Shown here piece after piece: positions 11,116 through 22,169 of a stretch of DNA of 64,000 nt. The position numbers were made by a program, and so were the translations under genes. The notes below the pieces were generated by a model that was not told where the DNA came from, did no database searches, and saw only the letters and a list, made by a program, of their open reading frames with translations. Every line of letters begins with the position of its first letter. Position 1 is the stretch's first letter. Source of the DNA: Platynereis dumerilii (Eukaryota > Annelida > Polychaeta > Phyllodocida > Nereididae); assembly GCA_026936325.1 (NCBI GenBank), contig JAPTHN010000021.1, positions 2,604,001 through 2,668,000 on the forward strand, read 5' to 3'.

Positions 11116-11484
11116 TTTACAGCCAAACACTTTGATATAGAATTCAAGTGGACTGTGGCACTGTGAAAATGGCACTTCGTGACTCATGATAGCCAACGAA
11201 GTGTCATCTTCTCTACTTTCAACATGGGAAACATAGAGGCTGTTTGATTAGTCATGAACAAGAGAAAGCCATTTGACTTATCATAACAGATTTTAGAGTG
11301 AAAATCAGATGCATAATCCTTTCATTTGGCTGTCAGCAACAAGTGGGATAATCTCATTCAATCAAATTAACATTGAAAGAATTGGGTTTGATAATGACAA
11401 ATCATCAGCATGATGACACACAAAGTGCCATTTTCACAGTGCCACAGTCCACTTTAATTCTATATCAAAGTGTTTGACTGTAAA
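11116..11484. mobile_element. Foldback MITE with about 65-bp inverted repeats
   Basis: The left arm runs TTTACAGCCAAACACTTTGA, then TATAGAATTCAAGTGGACTG and on to AAATGGCACTTCGTG. The right arm (about 11415-11484) is its near-perfect complement. The core reads GACTCATGATAGCCAACGAA and so on. The same arms and core occur at 59415-59763, and a diverged core lies inside 6776-7861. No coding capacity. Confidence 0.85.
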
Positions 11485-12016
11485 GTGGATCGCAAAGTTA
11501 GAATTTAAAAAAAGAAGAAGTAAAAGCCATATTTCAAAGTCAGTAAGGATTAAAAAACAAAGATCACAAGTCTGAGATATGCAATTGACAAAACAAAAAT
11601 AAAAGTCATTGAAATTTCAACAAATTTGGCTTCTCAAAACATAACAGAAGAGTTATGACTCTACAGAATAACATGGCAGAGATAGGGCTGTAACCTCACA
11701 AGACACATTCCAGTGCTTTTCTGTAAGCACTCGTTTTTCGTCTACTGCAAGCCGATGAGACAATAATACAACTCTTGAAAATTGACTTTTCTCACTAGTA
11801 TATAATATGTAAATGGCACAGCCATGAAATTCGCGCAGCACTTCTTTTAGGACTTAGGGTTTTACCATAACTTTCATTAAATTTGTTTAATATTCAATGT
11901 ATGAAAGGCAGTTATGCTACTGTTTCAAAGAAATTGAAAGACGGATATATTAAAAAATAGACAGAAATTTACCTATACTAGAAACTATTAGAAAGATAAA
12001 ATAGATTAAAAAAAGA

Positions 12017-12065
<49 letters not shown>

Positions 12066-13075
12066 CAGATACATACATACATACATACATACATACATAC
12101 ATACATACATACATACATACATACATACATACATACATACATACATACATAGGATAGCAAATAAATAGGATTAAGGATAAATAAAATTTATAGATAATCA
12201 GCTAAATAGTAAAAAGGAAGACAACACTGAAAGCTGTCAATATATGATAATAGTGATAACAAAAACAATAACATGATCTGCATGTAGATTAATTGCTCTC
12301 TGTTACATAATCATCAGTTGACAAAGATTATGTAACTTTAATTTTGTTATGTTTTCTTGTTGTCTGTTTTGAAATTAAATGATTCACATGTTTATAATAT
12401 AATTTAGCTTTTTTAATGCTTATAATTAACTATTCCATAAAAATTATAGATACAGGGAATATTACTGGAGAATATTGAATTTTTAAGACACTTTTGAATA
12501 TGAATATGTCATGTTTTGTTAAATTCGAAACTAAATCATTGATGAGAAGCTGGTCCCACTTGACCTAATTTCCTGCTGTCGACCATTGATGTTGAGACCA
12601 TCACTGCACAGAATTTTGAAACCTTTCTTGTGCTAAGTTTCGCTTTGCGAAACGGCCTGCGGCCGTTTCGCTGCGCGAATATAATGTAAAAATGGTTGAG
12701 CAAGGGTTTTATGATGCAATTTTTAAATACATAATATTATTATACTGCAAGAATTTGGTGCTGAATGCTTGAATAACACTTTTTGTAGCTTTTGTGATGG
12801 TATGGGCATGTCTGCACAATTCCTGTAGTCTATTCACTTTAAGTTTATGGATATTTACTCTGAGTGACAATGGGCAATTACCCTCGTCATGGCAACAAGC
12901 ATGGCTACAGTTACCCTCGTCACGAGATGCAGTTACCCTCGTCATTTCGGAGGTGCTTTAAGCCATTTCTAGAGTCACACAGCCTGAATCAGCACTTGCT
13001 CTTTCTTGGAATGTTATTTTCGATGTCTGACAATGCACATACATCACTTGAATAACTTGGAAAATCAGTAATAAG
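11485..13075. other. Gene-free stretch with microsatellite and short palindrome
   Basis: No gene is seen. A (GATA)n then (TACA)n microsatellite fills 12016-12152. A GC-rich palindrome (TTTCGCTTTGCGAAAC next to CGGCCGTTTCGCTGCGCGAA) lies at 12637-12680. GTTACCCTCGTCA occurs three times at 12870-12945 and, inverted, at about 13317-13330, which suggests the MITE at 13076 landed inside an older inverted-repeat element. Confidence 0.6.
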
Positions 13076-13268
13076 CAGTGGCGTCCCTATGGGGGGGCAC
13101 GAGGGGGCACAGGCCCCCCCATATTGGACCTGTGCCCCCCCAGGTGCCCCCCCATATGAACTTTCCAACTCTGGCTAAAATATACAATTAGTATAGCGGG
13201 TGCCCCCCCAGAGAATCGCGTGCCCCCCCAGGTGCCCCCCCATTTGAGACCCCCCAGTTACGCCACTG
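13076..13268 (+). mobile_element. hAT-type MITE, copy 2 (193 bp)
   Basis: Same length and sequence family as 2651-2843 (CAGTGGCGTCCCTATGGGGG ... AGTTACGCCACTG). It is flanked by a perfect 8-bp duplication GTAATAAG at 13068-13075 and 13269-13276. The few differences from copy 1 indicate a recent common source. Confidence 0.93.
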
Positions 13269-13755
13269 GTAATAAGCTCATATTCATTATTACATAACAT
13301 TTAAGGCTATTTTAGAGACGAGGGTAACTGAGTCCAGTTTTGCCACAGTGCATATATGTGCTCCTGTATCGTCTGCAGACAGATTCATTTGTTGTTTTGT
13401 TGCAATTAAGATTATCAGCCAGGTGGCTAATACTCCACTCCCAAACCGAAAAGCCCTCTAGTGGGAATGGCAGAAGCCACATGCCTCCATTGTTGTTGAG
13501 GAACACATGGTTGCGAAGGTGAGCAAATATCTTTGATTTTGTTAGTTCTGGCATGTTTTTAGTTTTTCCATGGCATGTTGATTGATGATAAGGATTTTCC
13601 AGACAACAGTAGGCCTACTGCTGAACTTGTTCTTGCTTGGTTACTTGGTCATGTGCTCTTTTTCTGCTGTGTTTGCACTGCTGCACTTACCCCAGGAATT
13701 TCATGCAATCTCGTTAGCACTCTGGAGGTCAATCTCTTTCACCAATCTCATTCAA

Positions 13756-14058
13756 GGGAAGGAAGGAAGGGGGGGAGGGAGGAAGGAAGAGAGGGAGTAA
13801 GGAAGGAAGGAAGGGAGGGAGGAAGGAAGGGAGAGAGGGAGGAAGAGAGGGAGAAAGGAAGGACGGAAGGGAGGGAGGGAGGAAGGAAGGGAGGGAGGAA
13901 GAGAGGGAGAAAGGAAGGAAGGGAGGGAGGAAGGAAGAGAGGGAGAAAGGAAGGGAGGAAGAAAGAGAGGGATGGAGGACGGAAGATAGACAGATAGATA
14001 GATAGATGGATGGATTGATAGATGGATAGATAGATAGATAGATGGATGGATAGATAGA
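13756..14058. repeat. GGAA/GGGA tract followed by GATA/GATG microsatellite
   Basis: Almost pure purine tract of GGAAGGAAGGGA-type units to about 13985, then GATA and GGAT units to 14058. The long open frames on both strands are low-complexity artefacts. Confidence 0.92.
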
Positions 14059-14123
14059 GCCTTACAGAAAAATAGATAAGCAAATGGGAGATCTTTATGG
14101 ATAGATATTCTATTTACAAGCAA

Positions 14124-15152
14124 CTCTTAAAGTGCTTGTACATTATTTTTTCTAACAGCACAAAATTTTAATTTTTTGACCGGTATCTCCTCCAACATAC
14201 TGGATAACTGCATGATAACTGCTTTATCACTTTTCCGAGGAAGATTAATTTTTTCAAGGGTATTAATGGCTGACATGTTGCATGGATTATTGGATTTGGA
14301 TATGCAACTACTGGCTAGTACTTTAATTTTGTTGTTGAATGAGCATGTTGAAGATAATTTAAAAAATTACAAGCAATATTCAGGACGATTAAATTTTGGG
14401 GAGGACGAGTAAGTTTTGAAAGACACTAGACATTACTAGTCCGAGGACTAGCAACTTTTTTGGCCTACAGTGTATATTTGACCCTGTTTACATCTATCAG
14501 AAAGCTAGGTTTGATTACATTTACATGAGCTAACATGCAACCTAGGTCGAAATTCCATTGTGGAAACCTATGTTGGACGGCTCTTTCAATCATCCTTCGC
14601 CTCATTGCCGTGTCCTCCCCCTGTCCTAATTAGCCTACCAAGTGCATAAATAACGTAAAGCCCCAATCATCCATCCATCCATCCATTGTGGAAACAAACC
14701 TGCGCAAAAAGGCCACTTTTGCCACTTGTTTTATCATGAAATGAGGGACCCGAAGGAAGATATCTGGCCAAAGAAAAATTAATTTGTAGCCTTTTTTCTA
14801 AAGATGGTTCTACCATTGCTACTGGGTCTGCCATGTTCTTGTTCCCTGTCAACATGTCATAATTATGTCAACATAAGCAGTTCAACAAAAAAATCCCCCT
14901 TCATATAAGCATGAATATTTATAGTTTATTTTCCTTGGGTGACATTAGAAATAATTTGCGAGGAATTTGCTGGTTTAACAATTAAAATTCTGTTAATGCT
15001 ACCTGTAGAATTTGCTTCACGGATAATAGTTTTGTAATGAAACACCGAACCGGAATATTTATTATAACATTATCATTGTGGCGGAGAATTTGATATTGTG
15101 GGTAACTCACTTGTGAGTACTTTAGTGGACATTTTGTGCTTCATTTACAGTT
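14124..15152. other. Upstream region of ZNF-B
   Basis: No coding or repeat structure was recognised except a short CATC run at 14669-14686. The ZNF-B promoter should lie here or further left; no clear core promoter motif stands out. Confidence 0.4.
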
Positions 15153-15167
15153 TGTCCTTCATTTCAG
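15153..15167 (+). promoter_or_regulatory. Candidate 3' splice site in the ZNF-B 5' UTR
   Basis: TTTGTCCTTCATTTCAG is a pyrimidine-rich tract ending in AG, 35 bases before the ZNF-B start codon. It suggests a 5' untranslated exon spliced to a single coding exon, a common layout for such genes. Not proven without transcripts. Confidence 0.45.
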
Positions 15168-15202
15168 AAATACAGCCTAATTGACACGATAACAATTCGA
15201 CA

Positions 15203-16762
15203 ATGGCTACTTCTGGGAACAAGCGGCACATGGCAGATCAACCATCGGCTGGTCGTTCCAGTTATAAACCTCACAAATGTGAAATTTGCGGGCGAAGGTT
15301 GGAGACTCGAAGGGGATTGGAAGACCATGTTAGGACTCACTACGATGACGACTATTATACCAGCTCAATGAAAAAGGCAGAAGCAAATGGTCGAAGTGAT
15401 GAAACAGATTCACCCAAAAGACAAATACAGAATTTGCGGATGAATAAGCCACTGAAATGTGCTGTTTGTGCTAGAAGGTTTCACACAAAAGGACAATTGA
15501 CAGAACACATGAGAACACACACCGCAGAGAAGCCATTTGGATGTTCTGTTTGTTATAAGAAGTTCAGGCAAAAAGCACATCTTAATCAACACATGAAATT
15601 ACACAATGGAGAGATGCCTTACGGATGTTCTGTTTGTGGCACGAAGTTCAGACTAAAAGGAAGTTTAAATAGACACTGGAGATCACACACTGGAGAAAAG
15701 CCGTACAAATGTTCTGTTTGTGGGAAAAAGTTCAGTCGAAAAGAACATCTCAGTGTACACACAAGAACACACAGTGGAGAGAAGCCTTATGGATGTTCTG
15801 TTTGTGGGAAAAAGTTCAGTGAAAAGGGACATCTTTTGAATTATCATATGAGAAGCCATATTGGAGAGAAGCTGTTTCAATGTTCTGTTTGTAGTGCACA
15901 TTTCATCCGGGAATCACAACTCAATACGCACTTGAGAACACACAGTGGAGAGAAGCCATTTGGATGTTCAATTTGTGGTAAGAGGTTCAGGCAAAAAGGA
16001 ACTCTAGATATACACACAAGAACACACACTGGAGAGAAGCCATATCGATGTTATGTTTGTGCTAAGAGGTTTATTGAAAAAGGGAGTTGTGATAAACACA
16101 CGAAAACTCACAGTGGAGATAAGCCATATGGATGTTCTATTTGTGGTAAGAAGATCCGTGATAAAGGGCATTTTAAGTTACACATGAGATTACATAGCGG
16201 AGAGAAACCACATGGATGTTACGTTTGTGCTAAGAGGTTCACCCAAAAAGGCGGTCTCAATAGGCACATGAGAGTTCATAGTAAAGAGAGGCCATATGGA
16301 TGTTCTATTTGTGGTAAAAAATTCAGACTAAAGTCAACTCTTGATGGACACATAAGAACACACGCTGGGGAGAAGCCGTATGGATGTTGTGTTTGTGGTC
16401 AAATGTTAAGCGCAAAAGGAAGTATTGATATTCACATGAGAACACACACTGGAGAGAAGCCATACAAATGTTCCATTTGTGCTAAGAGGTTTCGTCACAC
16501 AGGAAGTGTTGCTGAACACATAAGAACACACACTGGGGTGGAGCCATATGGATGTTGTGTTTGTGGTCAAACGTTCAGTCGGAAGGGTCATGTCCATGAG
16601 GACACACTGTGGGGTGTCGTAATATTGATGTTCTTTTTCTTGACTCACATTTATCCAATAGAATATGATATTAACTTGACAACCAGCATTGAAAGAGACC
16701 ACTCTCATTTCATATGTTCTGTATTGAAAGAGACCACTCTCATTTCATATGTTCTGTATTGA
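15203..16762 (+). CDS. C2H2 zinc-finger protein ZNF-B (519 aa)
   Basis: Probable nuclear DNA-binding protein, closest in this window to ZNF-C: both start MAT and have the lone finger at exactly C26, C29, H42, H46, with GRRLE followed by RGLE and HVRTHYD. The spacer is short (47-84) and unrepeated. The array starts at C86 and holds 13 complete C2H2 fingers with TGEKPYGC-type linkers; the finger at about 230 has one extra residue before its first His. The last finger (CCVCGQTFSRKGHVHED) loses its His pair through a one-base slip, so the final 40 or so residues (from about 479) are not finger sequence and include a 35-bp tandem repeat. Remnants of two more fingers lie downstream at 16848-16985, so the array was once longer. 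Target unknown. Confidence 0.93.
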   Translation: MATSGNKRHMADQPSAGRSSYKPHKCEICGRRLETRRGLEDHVRTHYDDDYYTSSMKKAEANGRSDETDSPKRQIQNLRMNKPLKCAVCARRFHTKGQLTEHMRTHTAEKPFGCSVCYKKFRQKAHLNQHMKLHNGEMPYGCSVCGTKFRLKGSLNRHWRSHTGEKPYKCSVCGKKFSRKEHLSVHTRTHSGEKPYGCSVCGKKFSEKGHLLNYHMRSHIGEKLFQCSVCSAHFIRESQLNTHLRTHSGEKPFGCSICGKRFRQKGTLDIHTRTHTGEKPYRCYVCAKRFIEKGSCDKHTKTHSGDKPYGCSICGKKIRDKGHFKLHMRLHSGEKPHGCYVCAKRFTQKGGLNRHMRVHSKERPYGCSICGKKFRLKSTLDGHIRTHAGEKPYGCCVCGQMLSAKGSIDIHMRTHTGEKPYKCSICAKRFRHTGSVAEHIRTHTGVEPYGCCVCGQTFSRKGHVHEDTLWGVVILMFFFLTHIYPIEYDINLTTSIERDHSHFICSVLKETTLISYVLY

Positions 16763-16794
16763 AAGAGACCACTCTCATTTCATATGTTCTGTAT
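16690..16794 (+). repeat. Three tandem copies of a 35-bp unit
   Basis: The unit TGAAAGAGACCACTCTCATT plus 15 more bases is repeated three times with no visible differences, crossing the ZNF-B stop codon. It contributes the last residues (SIERDHSHFICSV and on) and so postdates the loss of the last finger. Confidence 0.92.
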
Positions 16795-16847
16795 GTGTTT
16801 TGCACAGCCTTAGGAGGTTGTGATTGATTGATTAAAAATAATAAAAT

Positions 16848-16985
16848 GGAGAGAAGCCATTTGGATGTTCTATCTCAGGTAGAAAGTTTGATCAGTGTCA
16901 GCATCTAAACTGACGTATGTGAATCTATGTTGGAGAACTTTTGAAATACTGTGTATGATTTGCAGAAGATAAACAGTTCAGTAAG
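16848..16985 (+). pseudogene. Remnant zinc fingers detached from ZNF-B
   Basis: The frame reads GEKPFGCSISGRKFDQCQHL, then stops, then GELLKYCV, a stop, and FAEDKQFSKKRSLTL. These are two decayed C2H2 units with the standard linker; the second Cys of the first is Ser. They line up as the natural continuation of the ZNF-B array. A possible AATAAA lies just before, at 16840-16845. Confidence 0.8.
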
Positions 16986-17049
16986 AAGCGAAGTCTCACA
17001 CTCTTCTCATTTAAATAGAACCAGCTGATGCTTGTGTACCATAAATTTA

Positions 17050-17560
17050 GCGTTTTTTTGATTATGTCTTTTGGTTTTGCCCTGTTGATTTTCACATGAA
17101 ATTTACTATAGCTTACCAAAATATTACCAATTTCATGGAGATACGTGGTACTACATTCTCATTTTTTTGATTATGTCTTTTGGTTTTGCCCTGTTGATTT
17201 TCACATGAAATTTACTATAGCTTACCAAAATATTACCAATTTCATGGAGATACGTGGTACTACATTCTACTTTTTTTTGTTAATGTCTTTTGCTTTTGCC
17301 TTGTGGATATTTACTATAGCTTACTAAAATATGACCAAGGTCATGGAGATACGTGGTACTACATTCTACTTTTTTTTGGTAATGTCTTTTGCTTTTGCCT
17401 TGTGGATTTTCACATCAGATTTACTATAGCTTACTAAAATATGACCAATGTCATGGAGATACGTGGTACTACATTCTACTTTTTTTTGTTAATGTCTTTT
17501 GCTTTTGCCTTGTGGATATTTACTATAGCTTACTAAAATATGACCAAGGTCATGGCGATT
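17050..17560 (+). repeat. Minisatellite, about 110-bp unit, 4-5 copies
   Basis: Each unit contains GTCTTTTGGTTTTGCC or GTCTTTTGCTTTTGCC, TTTACTATAGCTTAC and CATGGAGATACGTGGTACTA. Some units lack about 15 bases before TTTACTATAG. It lies directly after ZNF-B. Confidence 0.93.
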
Positions 17561-17579
17561 CACTGTAAATTCTCCCTTC

Positions 17580-19697
17580 TCAGTCATTTAGACATTAAAA
17601 TTTTTAGGAATAAGTTTTTAAAATAAGTTTGTTAGTTAATACTTAATTGTTTGATATTGTTCATATTTATAATAAATACATTAGTATTTAATTTAACCTA
17701 GTTTCTTGTTGGTACAAAACATTTGTAAGATTCTATTTGTACAAAAGTATTGATGTTGTCTCTTTATTAAGTTTAAATTCTTTAATTTTTGTGTTCATCC
17801 ATGTTTCCAAATATCCATGATTTATTAAATAGTTGGTAGTTTTGATTTTGCTTCAAATGGGTAAACCAAGGTGGATTTGAAGTGTGATGTGAAGTGTTGA
17901 GTAAATTTAAATCTCTGCACACCTCAAATTTCCAAAATATTTTAAGTAAAGATATGTCCTGACAGTTTTTTCTCTTTCATTTTGACACTAGAAATATTGT
18001 TATTGTATGCCTAAAAAGTTTTCTCTGGCTAAATGAAAATGATCCTTTGCATGTGATTTTCATAAAATCGAAGTTATTATTCATTCAAGTTATTTGAAAT
18101 TTATTAAATGATCCTGTGCATGTGATTTTCAGCCTAATTGATCATTACTCATTGAATATTATATTATCTCGTGAGTTACGGTAGGCCTGGGTACCATTAT
18201 CTTGCAAATATTTGTGCTAATAAATATTTATGTTTTTTGGAGACTTGCACAAGTAGGCCTATAGGCCTACTCATTAATGGGCCTATGCCCTGTGGGTTTG
18301 TCAGTCTCTTCAAAGAGTTTAAGCCTGCTTTCTTTCATTGCACATGGTATTTCCAAACTTCAGTTCTGACAAAAAATTGATATGTCTTATCAATTAGTTG
18401 TAGTTTTGATCTTTCCTCAAATACCCATATCTATGTGACTGTCAAGATTGTGAAAAGTTTAAATGTGGAGTAACTCCAGGTAAGGCCTAAATGTATATCT
18501 TTACAATCCGCATAAATCATTTCCATAGATTTATAAAAAAGATTTCCTGACCTTTTTTTTTTCAAGTGGAAGCTAAATAACCAGGCTTTCACACTAAACT
18601 ATAATTCTTCTGTGAACAGAAATCGTGTAGTCCTTCCTGTTAGCCCCCCCCCCCCCCCCACAATTTATATGCTCTGATGTCAAAAAAGAAAATTCCTGTA
18701 TGCAGGAGCATATCCACAAATGGCCTTGGGGGAATAACAAGGGGTGAATTGCCTTTTCCTATTTTTCCCATGTTCATTTTGGATCTATGGGGGGGGGGGG
18801 ATCAGCACATCTACTATTTCATTGCAGGCTCAACATCAAGGAGTCAGGCTGCAAAAGGTGTATGAACCTTTACTAAACAAGAAAAGTACCTTAAAAAAGG
18901 GTACTGTTTCGATCTTATCATGAACCTGAGGGTATGTGGCATGTAATAAAAGGTTTTAATGTCTTAAAGTAGCCATTTATATTAAATAAATACCCTTAGA
19001 AAAAGTCCTAAGCCCCTCCCCTTGTTTCATGAAAATATTACATGGCCAAGGATGTGTAAAAAAAAAAATTCTGTTATGTAAAAGTACGGTTTGGATTAGT
19101 TTGTTAATTGCTACATGCATAGTGTACATGACTACATGTCTTACAGTACTAATAGCGTGTGATGTCAGACCTGAAAAATACTCCCCCCGACCACCCCCTC
19201 ACAAAAAAAATCATGAATCTGCCACTGGTTTGCTGTGTCCACTGGAACTTTGATTCATTGCACCGTAATGCGCCGAAGTGGTGTTTGCGAAGTTAATGTT
19301 GCAAATGGAGCAAAATGAATAAGTAAATCGAATTCGGAGTTTAATTGATATATGCACGTTTTCAAATTTTGAAAATCGGATGTTTATTAAGGTTTTTAGG
19401 CCAAGTTTTGCATTGAAAATGATGTACACAATCTTTGGTGATGTTTTACACGCAAAAGATATCGCCAGAGAGATTCCCTAACCTTGATGAATCGATTTAA
19501 TGTTAAGAATACTTATATGTAAGTTTTTTTACAGGTAAAGACATCGATACAAAAAAGAACAACGAAATTAAATTTTCAAAATTTGAAATCGGGGGGGGGG
19601 GGTGCTGAACGGTGTGGGGAGAACTGGCTCATTTGATCCCCTCTGCTGGCTGCAATGAAAAACCACATTTGGTATATATATGAAGTTGCTATTTGTA
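17580..19697. other. Gene-free stretch with transposon ends
   Basis: No gene is recognised. Poly-C at 18644-18660 and poly-G at 18790-18801 mark G-run elements. GAATCTGCCACTG at about 19215-19228 looks like the right end of a CAGTGGCAGATTC-type hAT element whose left end I could not place. Another poly-G run lies near 19590. Confidence 0.45.
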
Positions 19698-19804
19698 AGG
19701 GCCGACCAGATGACCTTGGGGGGGGGCTATGGATTTTTGAAAGTTCGTCTCTGGGGTGAAATCCATACGCCCCCCCCCCCCCAAATATGGTCTGGTCGGC
19801 CCCT
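19698..19804. mobile_element. Hairpin MITE (about 107 bp)
   Basis: AGGGCCGACCAGATGACCTT with a poly-G run and CTATGGATTT is mirrored by AAATCCATACG, a poly-C run and TGGTCTGGTCGGCCCCT. The arms are about 42 bases with a short loop. No target duplication could be fixed. Confidence 0.7.
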
Positions 19805-19904
19805 GATAAACCTGGTCCATCCAGTGCTCTGGAGTCAAACTATACAAGGATTAAGGAGGAGCATGATTGAGAATACTGCCCCTTGATAGCAGCCATTAGC
19901 CTTC

Positions 19905-20330
19905 AGGGCCGTGCAGAGCCTGCAGTAGGCCCAGGCCAAAATGAAAAAGTAGGCCCCCCCCCCTTCAGGCCACGGTGTTTTGATTCCTTGTTAATCTTAA
20001 CTTTCTCGAAAGCATGTTGAACAGTCAATCGGTCAGAAAATAAAATAAAAAGGCTTCATATGTCAACTTTAAATTTTATTTTATTTTTGAGCAGTCAGTC
20101 GGCAAAAAAAAGATGCAACTTTCCATGAAAATGTTTTGTGCCAATGGTAATTTAATTTCTATTAAGTTTACTGAAGACTTTATTACAACTATAATGGATA
20201 GCCAAATTTAACTAGAATCATGCATTCAGAGAATCTGTGCAGTTCATGAACAATTACTGTGTCTGTGAATGTGTGAAGTTTACTTTAAAGAAAAGAGGCA
20301 CAATTTTTCAATAAAAATTTTTGAAAATTC
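19905..20330. mobile_element. Copy of the element at 9005 (left 426 bp)
   Basis: Begins CAGGGCCGTGCAGAGCCTGC and follows 9005-9428 almost base for base. A 4-base difference lies near GAGCAGTCAGTCGGC, plus small homopolymer changes. It stops at GAAAATTC, where a zinc-finger remnant begins. Confidence 0.85.
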
Positions 20331-20375
20331 ATTTGTATGGCTTATCTTCACTGTGTGTTCGGTATTTATGGTCAT
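20331..20375 (-). pseudogene. Short zinc-finger remnant
   Basis: On the minus strand the frame reads HKYRTHSEDKPYK and a stop, the H...RTHSGEKPYKC linker of a C2H2 array. It is cut off by the repeat at 19905-20330. No second finger is clear upstream, so it is a small relic. Confidence 0.5.
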
Positions 20376-21400
20376 GACATGATTCATATGATTCCATCCC
20401 TGTCTCTGTTCGGGACTAGCAAGTGACAGCAGAATGCTGACAGTCCCTGGAAAATCAAATTGGGTCAACAATAATCTGATCTGTTTTGGACAGATCACCA
20501 GATCAGCTCGCACAACAGCTGTCCATATTACTATGCCAAACTTTAGCAGACACTTTGTCTGTGAAAGGGATGATTTTACTCATCAGAAGCTTGATGGTAT
20601 TCAATCTACTTATGCCATTTAGTGAATGTTAAATTGTGACCAGTCAGAAAAGTGTCCAAAAAGAATGCATTCTCACTTATTCATGTGTCCATACAAAGCC
20701 AATGTTTTTGCTTTGTGATATCAAAAATACTCAATTGTATTTATTCTGTTACTTTATGGAGATCTATTAACTAGGACAACAATATAATTCACAATTTCAT
20801 AAAAGCTGTGTTACACTCAGCAAAATGTCTTGTCCATGCCACAAGTGGCCCCCTCTATACTGGCAATATATTATGTGAGCTACAATGTATACATCCTCCA
20901 TGATAAAAAATAGTTCCAACTTATTTTGGTATTTAAAAGCTGTCTGCTTAAAATTGAAGCCAACCAAAGTCAGATTAGACACTTGCAGAGTTTTTGGGAA
21001 TAAACTAGACCATCACTAAATGATAGAACTGTCCTGGTTTCTTCCACGCTGTCCTGGTTTCTTCAAGAGATCGAAATTCTGTTGACCGCTCACAGGAGCT
21101 CGCGAATTTTGCACCCTAGGTGGCAGCAAATAGCGGTCAACTAGTAGACCGATTCCATCCTATTAACATGAGCTGAAAAGATCTAAGCCTGAAGTAAAAA
21201 CTGTAAACATTGGGAATAAAGAGTCTGAGGAAGAACTTATTGGTTGTTTTGAGTGGACTGACTGGGAAGTAGTACTTTACGATGCTGATGATTCATAAGA
21301 CCACAATGTTGATGTAATAATGATGATGTTGTTTCGAGCTACATCAATTTTTTGTGCTGACTGTGCCATCAAAAGTAAGGAAGTCATTATCTTCCCAAAA
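20376..21400. other. Gene-free stretch
   Basis: Unremarkable AT-rich DNA. A short direct duplication of CTGTCCTGGTTTCTTC lies at about 21030-21065. Nothing else is recognised. Confidence 0.4.
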
Positions 21401-21412
21401 CCCAAACAACAA

Positions 21413-21870
21413 ACCGTGGATGTGTAAAGACCTAAGAACTCTATTTCATGAGAAAGATAAATGTCTCAGCATAACAACAGAGATGAACTCAAAAGTATTC
21501 AGGTTAATATAAACCAACGTATATTTAGATGTAAATTGGATTATAAAAAGAAGGTGGAAGATCTGTTTAGCAGAAACTTTACCAAAGAAGCATGGAAAGG
21601 TCTTAAGAAAATAACAGGACTTAAGAAAAAGAAAGTTGAACCACATGCTGAAAATGCGGAAAGTTACTGCAATGAACTCCACAATTCCTACAATCGCTTT
21701 GATGTATTTGATTATAGTGAAAACTGTAATGGGTTGTTGAACCTGTTGAATTGTAATAATGACAATAAGATCAATATTGATGTCATTGAAGTGAAAACAA
21801 CAATCAGTGCACAAGGCCAGTGGACCAGAATATTGAAACTATGTAATAGGGTGGTCCAAAAAAATATGAG
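21413..21870 (+). mobile_element. LINE ORF2 fragment (region between endonuclease and RT)
   Basis: A frame encoding PWMCKDLRTLFHEK is followed, after a one-base shift, by SQHNNRDELKSIQVNINQ, then DYKKKVEDLF, AWKGLKKITGLKKKKV and VIEVKTTISAQGQWTR. This order (PWM...L, K..Y..K.E..F, W.G.K.ITG, then V...I...KA.GPD) is the linker ahead of the RT domain in CR1/L2/Rex-like LINEs. The RT core is missing. Confidence 0.65.
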
Positions 21871-22169
21871 TCTTAATTTCATTGATGGTACCCCCTAACT
21901 TTTTTCCTTTGACCATGTGCAAGACGTGTGCAACATTTCATCCAAATTGATTAATATTTAGAGATGGGTCACCAAGGTTGAAGTTTTGCTATATTTTGCA
22001 TTAAAACGCCTATTATATATATATCTTATAGTGAAAATTGTGTAAAGTTATATTTTCCTTTCACTTGAGGCCTACAAAGGCACGAACCAACTGAAGAAAA
22101 AGCAGCATAAGACTTGCTTGTATATCTTCCTCTGAATCCTCTCCACATTAAAACAAAAGTGATTTGTCC

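Noticed and set aside
12010-12160. Met-Tyr-Val-Cys repeat open frames on the minus strand
   Set aside because: Translation of the (TACA)n microsatellite.
13575-14123. Long open frames on both strands (Arg/Glu/Gly-rich and Ser/Leu/Pro-rich)
   Set aside because: They only translate the GGAA/GATA microsatellite.
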